DNA of 64,000 nucleotides from DATACQ01 sp036555515 (GTDB taxonomy: Bacteria > Desulfobacterota > Binatia > UBA9968): NCBI GenBank assembly GCA_036555515.1, contig DATBLC010000150.1:57228-121227 (forward strand). The letters run 5' to 3'. The stretch's first letter is position 1. Every line of letters begins with the position of its first letter. The notes under the pieces are model-generated. The model made no database searches. It had not been told where the DNA came from and saw only the letters and a program-made list of their open reading frames with translations. This document shows, one piece after another, positions 26,906 to 34,961 of the stretch. The position numbers and the translations under genes are program-made.

Positions 26906-26985
26906 CGTTGCGCGAGCATGTCAAAAATGTGTTAGTATGCATGGCTGGTCCGGCTCAATTGGATATTGTCGCAGCGAGGTGCGCG

Positions 26986-27225
26986 ATGTCGGAATCGAAA
27001 AATCTGTTGATGCTCGAGTTTCTTTCGTGGGTTTCAACCCGTCCGCGGACCTATGCCGACGCGATGGTAGCATGGCAAAGCAGTTGCCCTAGGCACACGA
27101 TCTGGGAAGATGCGATTATCGAAGGCTATATAGACCTCGATCGTCAGTCTAACCTTCCCGATCCCGAAGTAACTCTCACGCCACGCGGCCGGGCGCTTCT
27201 CCACGGGAACAACGGTCAACATTGA
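26986..27225 (+). CDS. Small conserved hypothetical protein, possible winged helix
   Basis: A 79-residue soluble protein beginning MSESKNLLMLEFLSWV. The pattern RTYADAMVAWQSSCPR, then IWEDAIIEGYIDL and a terminal VTLTPRGRALL, looks like a small winged-helix domain in which the last strand carries the TPRGR wing. I know similar short proteins from proteobacteria but not their role. GAGG lies 6 bp before ATG 26986; an in-frame ATG at 26908, right after the DUF2130 stop, is less convincing. Confidence 0.65.
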   Translation: MSESKNLLMLEFLSWVSTRPRTYADAMVAWQSSCPRHTIWEDAIIEGYIDLDRQSNLPDPEVTLTPRGRALLHGNNGQH

Positions 27226-27341
27226 TTCCGGTCCCGCCGGCCAAGCAAAACCAGTCCTCGGCGTCGAGCCGAATTTTCTTGTATCTCTCATGGAAAACTA
27301 GCTATGATCCCGGCGAAATAGCCTGCACAGGGAGGGTCGCC

Positions 27342-28370
27342 ATGAACAGAATCCTTTGCGTTCTCGCTCTCATCCTTGTTTCGCCCGTCAACGCCCGAGC
27401 CCAAGCGCCGTTCTATCAAGGTAAGACTATCAGAATAGTCGCCGGCTACGGCGCAGGTAGCGTCGATGACGCTTGGACCCGGCTGATCGCCCGCTACCTG
27501 GTCAAGTATATTGCCGGGAATCCGGATATCATCGTCCAGAACATGCCTGGCGCCGGGGCGATGATTGCGGCCAATTACGTTTACAAAGTCGCCAAGCCTG
27601 ACGGGCTCACCCTGGGAGGGATTCGCGCGGGGCTTTATTTTGATCAGCTGGTGAAAAGACCACAAGTTCAATTTGATTGGACGAAGTTCACATGGCTCGG
27701 TAGCCCGACACAGGTCGACCAGATCATCTATATGCGCGCAGATAGTCCCTACAAAACCATCGAAGACGTGCGTAAAGCCGCAGTTCCGCCGAAATGCGGC
27801 TCCACCGGAACTTCTTCGACGGGATACTACATTGGGAATCTGCTCGAGGAAACCCTCGGCGCGAAATTTAATACGCTCACCGGCTACAAGGATGGTCCCG
27901 AAATTGAACTGGCGGTTGAGCGAGGAGAGGTTCTTTGCCGCGGAATTTCTCTGGAAACCTTATACGGGCGGGAACCGCTCCTCAGCTGGTCCAAAAATGG
28001 TTATGTCCGCGTATTGATGCAAACGGGAAAAAAGCGCGACCCGAGGTTGCCCGATGTTCCGACCATCTGGGAGCTGATGAACGAACATAAAACTCCCGAA
28101 GCGGGAAAACAGCTTGCTGCGATCATACTTGCTGTCGGCGCGTTCGGCCGTCCCTACGTCAGCTCGCCAGGCCTGCCCCCCGAGCGCGCGAAGATCCTTC
28201 AGGTGGCTTTCAATAAGACTTTGAACGACCCGAATTTTCAGGCTAACGCCAAAGATCGGAGATTGGATATTATTCCCGTCCCTGGTGAGGAGCTTGAAAA
28301 ACTGGCCCGCGAAGTCATAGCGCAACCCGCGGACGTGGTCGAGCGCATGAAACGATTGCTAGAAAAATAA
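27342..28370 (+). CDS. TTT-type (TctC/Bug-like) substrate-binding protein, orphan
   Basis: A 342-residue secreted protein: signal peptide (about residues 1-21, ending NARA-QA), then FYQGKTIRIVAGYGAGSVDDAW, where the family's GGxxD loop binds the ligand carboxylate. NMPGAGAMIAANYVY and a C-terminal lobe with GLPPERAKILQ follow. It belongs to a sub-branch shared with the proteins at 54062 and 59998 (FYQGKTI, GAG-AANYVY, PDGL). No TctA/TctB gene is adjacent, so it must share a permease or act as a sensor (inference). GGGAGG precedes the ATG. It leads a likely operon with two amidohydrolases and a UbiD. Confidence 0.88.
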   Translation: MNRILCVLALILVSPVNARAQAPFYQGKTIRIVAGYGAGSVDDAWTRLIARYLVKYIAGNPDIIVQNMPGAGAMIAANYVYKVAKPDGLTLGGIRAGLYFDQLVKRPQVQFDWTKFTWLGSPTQVDQIIYMRADSPYKTIEDVRKAAVPPKCGSTGTSSTGYYIGNLLEETLGAKFNTLTGYKDGPEIELAVERGEVLCRGISLETLYGREPLLSWSKNGYVRVLMQTGKKRDPRLPDVPTIWELMNEHKTPEAGKQLAAIILAVGAFGRPYVSSPGLPPERAKILQVAFNKTLNDPNFQANAKDRRLDIIPVPGEELEKLAREVIAQPADVVERMKRLLEK

Positions 28371-28452
28371 CCGCCACTGCCGTTTACCGATTTCAGAAAA
28401 TTTTGACACGGGCGTGCCGTCGGCGACAAATTTTTAGAGGTGGGAAATCCAA

Positions 28453-29598
28453 ATGGAAATTCGCTTCGGCCTTATCAGCGCGGATTCGCATGTGGTAACA
28501 GATCGTAATGCCTTTCTCGAACGGATGTCGAAAAGCAAATTCGGCGAGCGCATCCCGCAGGTACGAGAAGTGGAAACCGACGGGCAAAAAGCCGACCGCT
28601 GGGTCGTCAACGGACGGCCGCTCAGAAGCCGCGGCGTAGTGAACTGTCCGGCGGTTATGGGCGATCCGAACCGCAACGCCTACCCGCAAAGATGGGACGA
28701 AGTCCCGGCAAAAGCTTTCTTGTCCATAGAGCGGCTCAAAGCGCTCGACGCCGACGGCATCGACGCAGAGGTTTTGTTCCCCAACGATCCCGGTTCGTTT
28801 CATCAATATAACGACGCCGAATTCGAGCTCGCTTGCGTCCAAGCCTACAACGATTCGCTGGCCGAATGGAGCCGTGACAGCGAACGCTTTATTTCGCTTG
28901 CCATGGTGCCGCTCCTGAGTGACATGAAAACTCTGGTCGCCGAGGTCAAGCGAGCCGCGCTGACGGGGCACCGCGGCATCGTCATGTTCGCTTTGCCCAG
29001 CCTTATGGTTCCAAGCTTGCCGCATATCAGCGAGCCATTTTGGAATCCGTTGTGGGAAACGTGCCAGGAACTCAACATGCCGATCCACTACCACGCCTCA
29101 GCGGGCCTGGCGCGAAAACTAACGTTTCCCGAGTGGAATGGTTATACCCCGTACCAACAGCATGCGGCCTTCACTGTGCCGACTTCTGCATGGCCGGCGC
29201 AAATCGTGCCTAACTTGATCTTCTCTGGGATTGCCTACAGATTCCCCGGATTGAAAAGCGTCTTCGCCGAAACCGGCATCGGCTCGGTGAGCTGCGTGCA
29301 AACCGCCTGCGATCACGAGTGGGAGCGAAGACAACTATGGCGTCATGGACTCGAACGGCGCCCCAGCGAACTGATCCGCCAGCAGGTTTACGTCAATTTC
29401 TGGTACGAACGGGCCGGCATCGAGCTAAGACATGCCGTGGGCTTGGACAATATTATGTGGGAATCCGATTACCCGCATATCGCCTCGACCTATCCCGAAT
29501 CGTGGCAGTTCGTCGAGCGCTCCTTGCTGGGCGTACCCGCTCATGAACGAGAGAAAATGTTGTGCGGCAATGCCCGAGTATTGTATCGACTGGCATGA
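28453..29598 (+). CDS. Amidohydrolase family protein (COG2159)
   Basis: A 381-residue TIM-barrel metalloprotein. ISADSHVVTD is the D-x-H metal motif, IHYHASAGL carries the central His (about residue 216), FAETGIGSVSCVQ follows strand 6, and WESDYPHIASTYPES (about 336) holds the catalytic Asp. Probably a non-oxidative decarboxylase or hydrolase acting on the compound taken up by the protein encoded just upstream. AGAGGTGGG precedes the ATG. The next amidohydrolase (29828) is a close paralogue that has lost metal ligands. Confidence 0.87.
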   Translation: MEIRFGLISADSHVVTDRNAFLERMSKSKFGERIPQVREVETDGQKADRWVVNGRPLRSRGVVNCPAVMGDPNRNAYPQRWDEVPAKAFLSIERLKALDADGIDAEVLFPNDPGSFHQYNDAEFELACVQAYNDSLAEWSRDSERFISLAMVPLLSDMKTLVAEVKRAALTGHRGIVMFALPSLMVPSLPHISEPFWNPLWETCQELNMPIHYHASAGLARKLTFPEWNGYTPYQQHAAFTVPTSAWPAQIVPNLIFSGIAYRFPGLKSVFAETGIGSVSCVQTACDHEWERRQLWRHGLERRPSELIRQQVYVNFWYERAGIELRHAVGLDNIMWESDYPHIASTYPESWQFVERSLLGVPAHEREKMLCGNARVLYRLA

Positions 29599-29762
29599 CA
29601 CTGGAAATAGGCTCACTTCAAAATCGCGCCAAGAACGGCATTCAGTGAACATACCTTGGCAGCGATTTTGGTCTATTCTTCCGCTTTGATTGGGTAAATT
29701 AAGATGGGGGTAATGTTGCTGCGACATCGCTCGAAATGTCTTCAAAGGTCACCCTCACCTCG

Positions 29763-29787
29763 GTCCTCTTCCGTCAAGGAAGAGGAC
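29763..29787. other. Perfect 10-bp hairpin between two amidohydrolase genes
   Basis: GTCCTCTTCC (29763-29772) pairs perfectly with GGAAGAGGAC (29778-29787) around GTCAA. No T-tract follows on the plus strand, so it is a weak terminator candidate; it may instead be a processing or attenuation hairpin in the 229-bp gap. Confidence 0.45.
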
Positions 29788-29827
29788 GTTAAGAAAAGCC
29801 TGTCATAGCAAACCGAAGAGATGATGT

Positions 29828-30955
29828 ATGCCGATAAGCAAAATCATCAGCGCCGTCGATCATGTGGTCGAACACCCCGACCTTTGGACGCGCCGCCTAT
29901 CCAAATCTAAATGGGGCGATCGCATTCCGCACCTCGAGCGCTCGAAGGACGGCGCCACTTGGTGGATCGTAGAGGGCCGGAAAACGCCGTTGGCCGACAG
30001 CGCAAGAGCTGGAGCCTTGTTACAAGATCGCGCGGCGACGCTCACGCGCTGGGAAGAAATACCTGAAGCAGCTTATGTTCCCGCCGAACGCCTGAAGGCC
30101 ATGGACAGGGATGGTATCGACTACGCGGTGCTCTATCCCATGCTGGCGGGATTTTCCGGCGAAATCATTGCGCAGATCAAAGATCCCGATTTGGAACTCG
30201 CGTGCGTCCAGGCCTACAACGACTGGCTTGTGGAAGAATGGTCGGGCGTGAGCGACCGTTTCATCGCGCAGTGTATTGTACCCCTCTCTTCAATCCGTGC
30301 GACTGTGAGCGAGATCACCCGCGCCGTCGAAAGCGGTCATCGCGGCATCATTTTTCCGGCCGCGCCGATGCATCTGCGCGATTTGCCCCATATCAATAGC
30401 TCCCAATACGATTCGGTATGGGCCGCATGCCAAGGGCTGGACATGCCTTTGTGTTTTCACGCCGGTTCGGCAGCGGATCTGTTTCAGTTCCCTCCATCGC
30501 CGCAATTGGCGCCGGCACTCGCGGCCGCGCTTCAGTCGGTAACGCGCCCCGCCAGTGCGGTCTTCGATCTCGCGAATATCCTGTTCTCGCGCATCTTGCT
30601 TCGTTTTCCAAAATTAAAAGTGGTATTCGCCGAGAGCACTATCGGCTGGGGGACCTTTTTTCTCGAGTACGCGGATCATCAGTACGAACAGGATCACTGC
30701 AATTACGAGCTCAAGCCGTCCGAAATGTTTCATCGCCAGTGTTATCTCACCGCCTGGTACGATCCGGCAAAACTCAACGCGCGCCATATCGGCGTGGGCA
30801 ATATTCTTTGGGCAACGAACTTCCCAATGGCCAATTCAAGCTGGCCCGACTCTAAAGCATTCATAACCCAATGTCTGACAGGCATGACCGATGATGAACG
30901 GCGGCAAATAGTTTGGCGCAACGCCGCGAGACTTTATAAAGTTGCCGACAACTGA
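29828..30955 (+). CDS. Amidohydrolase-fold protein, probably inactive paralogue
   Basis: A 375-residue TIM-barrel protein clearly related to the preceding gene product (SKSKWGDRIP versus SKSKFGERIP; RLKAMDRDGIDYAVLYP versus RLKALDADGIDAEVLFP). The N-terminal metal motif SADSHVV has become SAVDHVV. The C-terminal ESDYPH has become ATNFPM, so the catalytic Asp is Asn and the next His is Met. The central His remains (CFHAGS). By family logic it should not bind the usual metal. It might be a subunit stabilising its active neighbour, or have a new function. Confidence 0.85.
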   Translation: MPISKIISAVDHVVEHPDLWTRRLSKSKWGDRIPHLERSKDGATWWIVEGRKTPLADSARAGALLQDRAATLTRWEEIPEAAYVPAERLKAMDRDGIDYAVLYPMLAGFSGEIIAQIKDPDLELACVQAYNDWLVEEWSGVSDRFIAQCIVPLSSIRATVSEITRAVESGHRGIIFPAAPMHLRDLPHINSSQYDSVWAACQGLDMPLCFHAGSAADLFQFPPSPQLAPALAAALQSVTRPASAVFDLANILFSRILLRFPKLKVVFAESTIGWGTFFLEYADHQYEQDHCNYELKPSEMFHRQCYLTAWYDPAKLNARHIGVGNILWATNFPMANSSWPDSKAFITQCLTGMTDDERRQIVWRNAARLYKVADN

Positions 30956-31012
30956 GTTCTTTCACAGAAATGCAGGTGTTTGAGAACGCACGAAAACCGA
31001 AAGGACAAGCGT

Positions 31013-32422
31013 ATGCTGTACAATGATTTGCGCGGTTGGATTGAGAGAGTTGACGAGTTCGGCGAACTAAAACATGTCGAAGGCGTCGATTGGCAATACG
31101 AGATGGGGGCGGTCACGGAAGTTTACGCGCGCAACCCGCCCCATGCGGCTATCCTTTTCGACAAAATCAAGGACTATCCTGCGGGCCATCGAGTGCTCGT
31201 CGGCGTCCACCACCAATCGCTTAAACGCCAATGTCTAACGACCCATCTACCCCTCGATTACGATCGCAATCAATTTATTCAGGCATGGCGGGAACGCTTG
31301 AATGACCCGCAATATATCCAACCGCGAACGGTCAAAACGGGGCCGGTGCTGGAAAACGTATACGAAGGCAAAGACATCAATCTCTTTTCCCTGCCGGTGC
31401 CGCACTGGCATGAACAGGACGGCGGCCGATACATCGGCACAGCGCATATCGTCATCACCCGCGATATCGACGAGAACTGGGTCAATCTAGGCTGCTATCG
31501 TGTCATGGTACACGACCATGACACGCTGGCGCTCTACATCTCGCCGGGAAAACAGGGGCGGATTATCCGCCAGAAATATTTCGACCAAGGCCGCCCCTGC
31601 CCCGTGGCCATCAGCTTCGGCGATGATCCGTTGCTGTTAATGACGGCGGCCAATAGTTTGCCTTGGGGGAAGTCAGAATATGATTACGCCGGTGGTATTC
31701 GGGGCAAAGCCGTCGATGTCGTCCTCGGCGCCCGCACCGGGCTGCCAATTCCGGCGTATTCCGAGATTGCCATTGAGGGAGAGTGTCTGCCGGATCAGCA
31801 CAGACGCGAGGGGCCATACGGCGAGTGGACGGGTTATTACGCCAGCGGCGAGCGCACCGAACCGATCATCAAGGTCAAACGGCTTATGCACCGCACTCAG
31901 CCGATCCTCACCGGCGCGCCGTCGTCGCGCCCTCCCGGCGGCGCGGACGACGGGCTGGTGCGCTCGGCTTTTATCTGGGACCAGTTGGAAAAAGCCGGCG
32001 TGCCGGATGTTAAAGGCGTCGGCTGTTATCAAGGCCGTTTTTTCACGGCAGTGTCGATCAAGCAACGCTACCCGGGCCACGCCAAGCAGGCGGGAATGAT
32101 CGCGGCCCAGTGCGGCGCCGGCGCGTACTTGGGTCGCTATATCGTAGTCGTGGACGACGATATCGATCCCTACGATATGAACGACGTGCTCTGGGCCATG
32201 TGCACCAGATCGGACCCCGCCAACGATACAGATTTTATCCGGCGCGCCTGGAGCGGTCCGCTCGATCCGGTAATACCGAAGGACAAGAAAGGCTTCAGCA
32301 CTCGCGCGATCATCGATGCGACGCGGCCCTACGAATGGCTGAAAGATTTTCCGCTCGCGTCGGGCTCGAGCGCCGCAATGAAAGCACAGGTGGCAAAGAA
32401 ATACGGGAAGTTTTTCTTCTAG
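31013..32422 (+). CDS. UbiD-family (prenylated-FMN) decarboxylase
   Basis: A 469-residue cytoplasmic enzyme. It starts LYNDLRGWIERVDEFGEL, has GCYRVMVHDHD with the conserved Arg (about residue 163) and EGPYGEWTGYYASG (about 270) with the catalytic Glu pair, and ends in ATRPYEWLKDFP. The E-R-E triad of prFMN decarboxylases is therefore present. Members reversibly decarboxylate aromatic or alpha,beta-unsaturated acids and need prFMN made by UbiX, which is not encoded here. AAGGA precedes ATG 31013. It follows the amidohydrolase pair by 57 bp, so two mechanistically different decarboxylase types may lie in one operon. Confidence 0.92.
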   Translation: MLYNDLRGWIERVDEFGELKHVEGVDWQYEMGAVTEVYARNPPHAAILFDKIKDYPAGHRVLVGVHHQSLKRQCLTTHLPLDYDRNQFIQAWRERLNDPQYIQPRTVKTGPVLENVYEGKDINLFSLPVPHWHEQDGGRYIGTAHIVITRDIDENWVNLGCYRVMVHDHDTLALYISPGKQGRIIRQKYFDQGRPCPVAISFGDDPLLLMTAANSLPWGKSEYDYAGGIRGKAVDVVLGARTGLPIPAYSEIAIEGECLPDQHRREGPYGEWTGYYASGERTEPIIKVKRLMHRTQPILTGAPSSRPPGGADDGLVRSAFIWDQLEKAGVPDVKGVGCYQGRFFTAVSIKQRYPGHAKQAGMIAAQCGAGAYLGRYIVVVDDDIDPYDMNDVLWAMCTRSDPANDTDFIRRAWSGPLDPVIPKDKKGFSTRAIIDATRPYEWLKDFPLASGSSAAMKAQVAKKYGKFFF

Positions 32423-32491
32423 TGCGCGCGAGGGGTTTTCGAAAACACGCAGAGGAACCTATCATGGGTATAACCGCTCTCACTATTTAAC

Positions 32492-33178
32492 ATGGGAACC
32501 TCAAAGCGCGAGCAAAACTTTCTTTGTCTCCGCGTACCGCCGGGTGAGATGGATCGCCTCTGGGCGGAGGGATGGCGCCACTTCGGTGTCTTTTTCTTTC
32601 GCTACCGAACCTCGGTTCACGGCATGACAGAATTTAACGTTCTTCCCCTGCGCGTCGATCTCGACCGGTTCAGGCTTAGTCGCGGCCAGAAGCGCGTGCT
32701 CAGGAACAATCAAGACACCGAATTGGTTATCGATGCGTCATCGATCGACGACGCGAAAGAAACTCTGTTCGCCAAGCACAGGCGGCGCTTCACGGAGAAC
32801 ATCCCATCCTCTCTCCACGACTTCTTGTCGCCCGTTCCCAGTTCCGTGCCCTGCCCGAATCTGCAACTATGCGTTTATATCGGCGCGGCGCTCGTTGGTG
32901 TTACATTCCTGGACGTGGGCGAGACGGCGACTTCGGCGGTGTACGCGATCTTCGATCCGGCACAGGCCCAAAGGAGCCTGGGCATTCTGATGATGCTCCA
33001 CTCGATCCAGTTTTCACGCGAGCGCGGATTTCGCTACTATTATCCGGGCTACGCTTACCGGGAACCCTTCGCATACGATTACAAAAAGCGATTTGCCGGA
33101 CTGGAGTATTTGGATTGGGATTCGGGGTGGAACCCTTATTCGAGATGCCAAGATGAAGGCGCGCTACCGGCAGAATGA
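32492..33178 (+). CDS. Arginyl/leucyl-tRNA-protein transferase (ATE C-terminal domain)-like protein
   Basis: A 228-residue protein matching the catalytic domain of ATE1/Bpt aminoacyl-tRNA-protein transferases. It shows RLSRGQKRVLRNN (about residues 62-74), KHRRRF, VGVTFLDVG, SAVYAIFDPAQ, RSLGILMML, and YYYPGYAYREP near the C-terminus. The normal N-terminal cysteine motif (YRPxCxxCxxC) is reduced to YRTSVHGMTEF, without cysteines. Full-length members tag N-degrons for ClpS/ClpAP; whether this one still uses tRNA is open. It follows the UbiD gene by 69 bp. No good ribosome-binding site is visible, so the start is less certain. Confidence 0.75.
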   Translation: MGTSKREQNFLCLRVPPGEMDRLWAEGWRHFGVFFFRYRTSVHGMTEFNVLPLRVDLDRFRLSRGQKRVLRNNQDTELVIDASSIDDAKETLFAKHRRRFTENIPSSLHDFLSPVPSSVPCPNLQLCVYIGAALVGVTFLDVGETATSAVYAIFDPAQAQRSLGILMMLHSIQFSRERGFRYYYPGYAYREPFAYDYKKRFAGLEYLDWDSGWNPYSRCQDEGALPAE

Positions 33179-33254
33179 AAATGGAGAGTTGGTCTTCGGT
33201 TGCTGCTGAATTATCTTTCTGGCTGACGCACATGAGCGATATGGCTGGTGCTCG

Positions 33255-33500
33255 TTGACCCATAACTCACTAATCGTCATAAACGGCTCTAACCACCCCG
33301 CAATAAACGGGAGCGGCATCATCGAAAATGGCAATCGCTACAATCATGAATTGCTTTGGGGAATCGTCCTCGCCGCGGGCGATCGCAAGCCGCTCGAAAG
33401 TCCCATGGAGAATCTCCGAAACAAAATTCTCCCTAGGTAGTATTTCAATTCTATCGAGCGGCGCTCGCTGCTCGCGGATACTTTGTCTCGGGCCGCGAAG
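33255..33500 (+). pseudogene. Truncated N-terminus of a sugar-1-phosphate nucleotidyltransferase
   Basis: About 60-75 codons resembling the start of mannose-1-phosphate guanylyltransferase-type enzymes: LWGIVLAAGDRKPL matches the nucleotide loop [LAGGxGxRL], and ILPR-stop-YFNSIERRSLLADTL matches the PKQY...GxxSLL segment. The stop at 33438-33440 sits where Gln (CAG) is expected, so CAG to TAG is likely. The rest of the gene is gone: the frame continues directly into the signal peptide of the next relic. The 304-bp gap 33179-33482 holds nothing else. Confidence 0.6.
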
Positions 33501-33929
33501 GTTTTTCTGCGGAAATGGTTCATCGTCCTAACCGGCCTTTGCCTGGCCGTCTCCATGACCGTGTTTGCGCCGCAGGCGTACTCGCAAAGTATCCGTTCCA
33601 AAGACGAAATCGCCGCTGTGCTGACCATCGAGAATCTTTCGGTCCCAAGAGGGGATTGTGTCGGGAGAAGTGCGCAACAAAGCGAAGCATGAGTTGCGTG
33701 ACGTGCAACTCTTCATTCGTTATACATGGCTCTGGGACGACGAGCGCAATCCAGGAAAACCGATCCCGGCACCTCGGCGTACACCACGCTGAAACAAACC
33801 ATCCCGCTGGGAGAAAGGCTCAGCTTTACGTTTAAACCATCACCGCCGCTGCCGAAGATTGCCGGCGGCCGGTTCGAAACCTCGGTGACGATCGCAGGCT
33901 TCACCGAGATTATACGGCAACGCCAATAG
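33483..33929 (+). pseudogene. Secreted FxLYD-like domain protein gene with two compensating frame changes
   Basis: A hydrophobic signal (WFIVLTGLCLAVSMTVFAPQAYSQ) and TIENLSVPRG are in one frame. GIVSGEVRNKAKHELRDVQLF and IRYTWLWDDERNPGK follow in the next frame. TDPGTSAYTTLKQTIPLGER up to the stop is back in the first frame. Joined, they make one sensible protein of about 140 residues with a beta-sandwich of the FxLYD type (GEVRNK, LRDVQL). The shifts fall near GGGG at 33651-33654 and near AAAA at about 33755-33760, so either the gene is broken or the sequence has homopolymer errors. Its own start codon is not evident. Confidence 0.65.
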
Positions 33930-33952
33930 TAGCGCGGGACCAGCTACTTTTC

Positions 33953-34113
33953 GGTTCAAAGTTCAACGTATCGGATTCAAACCAAACATCGACAGGTTGC
34001 CCAGAATCGCTCATGAATGATCTTCGCATCCGGTCTGGTTTTCTGATTCCCCGGGTTACACCTGGAGTTAGTTTGAACGTTGAACGTCGAAGTCGAACCG
34101 TTGTCCGGTTCAA
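33953..34113. repeat. Inverted repeat of GGTTCAAA/TTGAAC heptamers
   Basis: Left arm GGTTCAAA GTTCAAC (33953-33967), with a further ATTCAAACC. Right arm GTTTGAAC GTTGAAC GTCGAA GTCGAACC (about 34071-34098), ending with GGTTCAA. It lies between the FxLYD relic and the YbaK-like gene, which end toward each other. About 100 bp of loop shows nothing else. Confidence 0.62.
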
Positions 34114-34599
34114 TCACGCCGCTTTTTTCTTTCGCTCTTCCGTGAGTCGGGCAACCCGCGGCATCACCAATCGTTCGAACTCTTTGTATCGGAGACGCAC
34201 CGTTTGCGCATGATTGCCCGCGTTGAAGTAGATATCCTCATCCTTCTCCAGCGCCGGGTCCACGACAACGGGCAGTCCGAATAAATTACCGAACGGTGGC
34301 ATGGCGCCGATCTCACATTCAGGGAAGCGGGAGGTGAACTCATCCTCTGTCGCCAGTCTGGCCTCTTTGGCGCCCAGGCTCGCTTTCACCGTGTTGAGAC
34401 CGACTTTCTGGTTGCCGGTAACCACCCCCATGACGAGGCCTCCATCGATCATGAGCATGACCACCTTGGCTAACTGCGTACCCGAAACATGCTGCGCCGC
34501 TGCAATCTCCTGCGCCGTGTAGGCTAGAGGATGATTGTAAACCTCGTACGATATTTTAGCGTCATCGAGGACCGCTTTGAGTTTTTTCAGGATCGCCAT
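34114..34599 (-). CDS. YbaK/EbsC (ProX-type) aminoacyl-tRNA deacylase
   Basis: A 161-residue single-domain protein of the YbaK/Cys-tRNA(Pro) deacylase and ProX superfamily. It has the N-terminal helix, YNHPLAYTAQEIAAAQHVSG with the family's His, KVVMLMIDGGLVMGVV, the catalytic-loop Lys region NQKVGLNTVKASLGAKEARLATEDEF, and GAMPPFGNLFGLPVVVD (the GxxxPFG signature). These enzymes clear mischarged tRNA in the cytoplasm; which mispair is hydrolysed cannot be read from sequence. AGGAGG six bases before ATG 34599 fixes the start. It is divergent from the HPF gene across a 362-bp gap. Confidence 0.88.
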   Translation of the reverse strand: MAILKKLKAVLDDAKISYEVYNHPLAYTAQEIAAAQHVSGTQLAKVVMLMIDGGLVMGVVTGNQKVGLNTVKASLGAKEARLATEDEFTSRFPECEIGAMPPFGNLFGLPVVVDPALEKDEDIYFNAGNHAQTVRLRYKEFERLVMPRVARLTEERKKKAA

Positions 34600-34757
34600 A
34601 AATGCCTCCTTTGCCGTTATAGAGGTCGAGCAAAAATAAATCCTTGTCGACAGTGGATGCGCAATTATCATGCCCGCGGCCAGGCTATGGGTCATGAATG
34701 TTTTTCGATTCATTTGCCTTAGCTTAGATCACAGATTAACCTTGATGGCAGGATCGC

Positions 34758-34922
34758 ATGTTCAAAAGCGAGAATAACGCCGTCGTGATTTCTCACCCTT
34801 CGGAAGAAATCCGCCGGCGCGCGGCGAGTGTGCTCACGAAAGCCCCGACAAATCAACGCGATTATCGCGAGGCGCGAGGGAGGGAATGGCACGTCTCTTG
34901 CCGATTTAATCGACAGTCATAA
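34758..34922 (+). other. Possible small ORF in the 362-bp gap between deacylase and HPF genes
   Basis: ATG 34758, with AGGA upstream, opens 54 codons of basic, unrecognised sequence (MFKSENNAVV...). The gap 34600-34961 otherwise holds only AT-rich promoter-like sequence for the divergent genes. Probably not a gene, but it is the only coding signal here. Confidence 0.25.
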
Positions 34923-34961
34923 ATGAGGAATCAAAATCAAATAGCGGGAGGAAGGCAGCCT

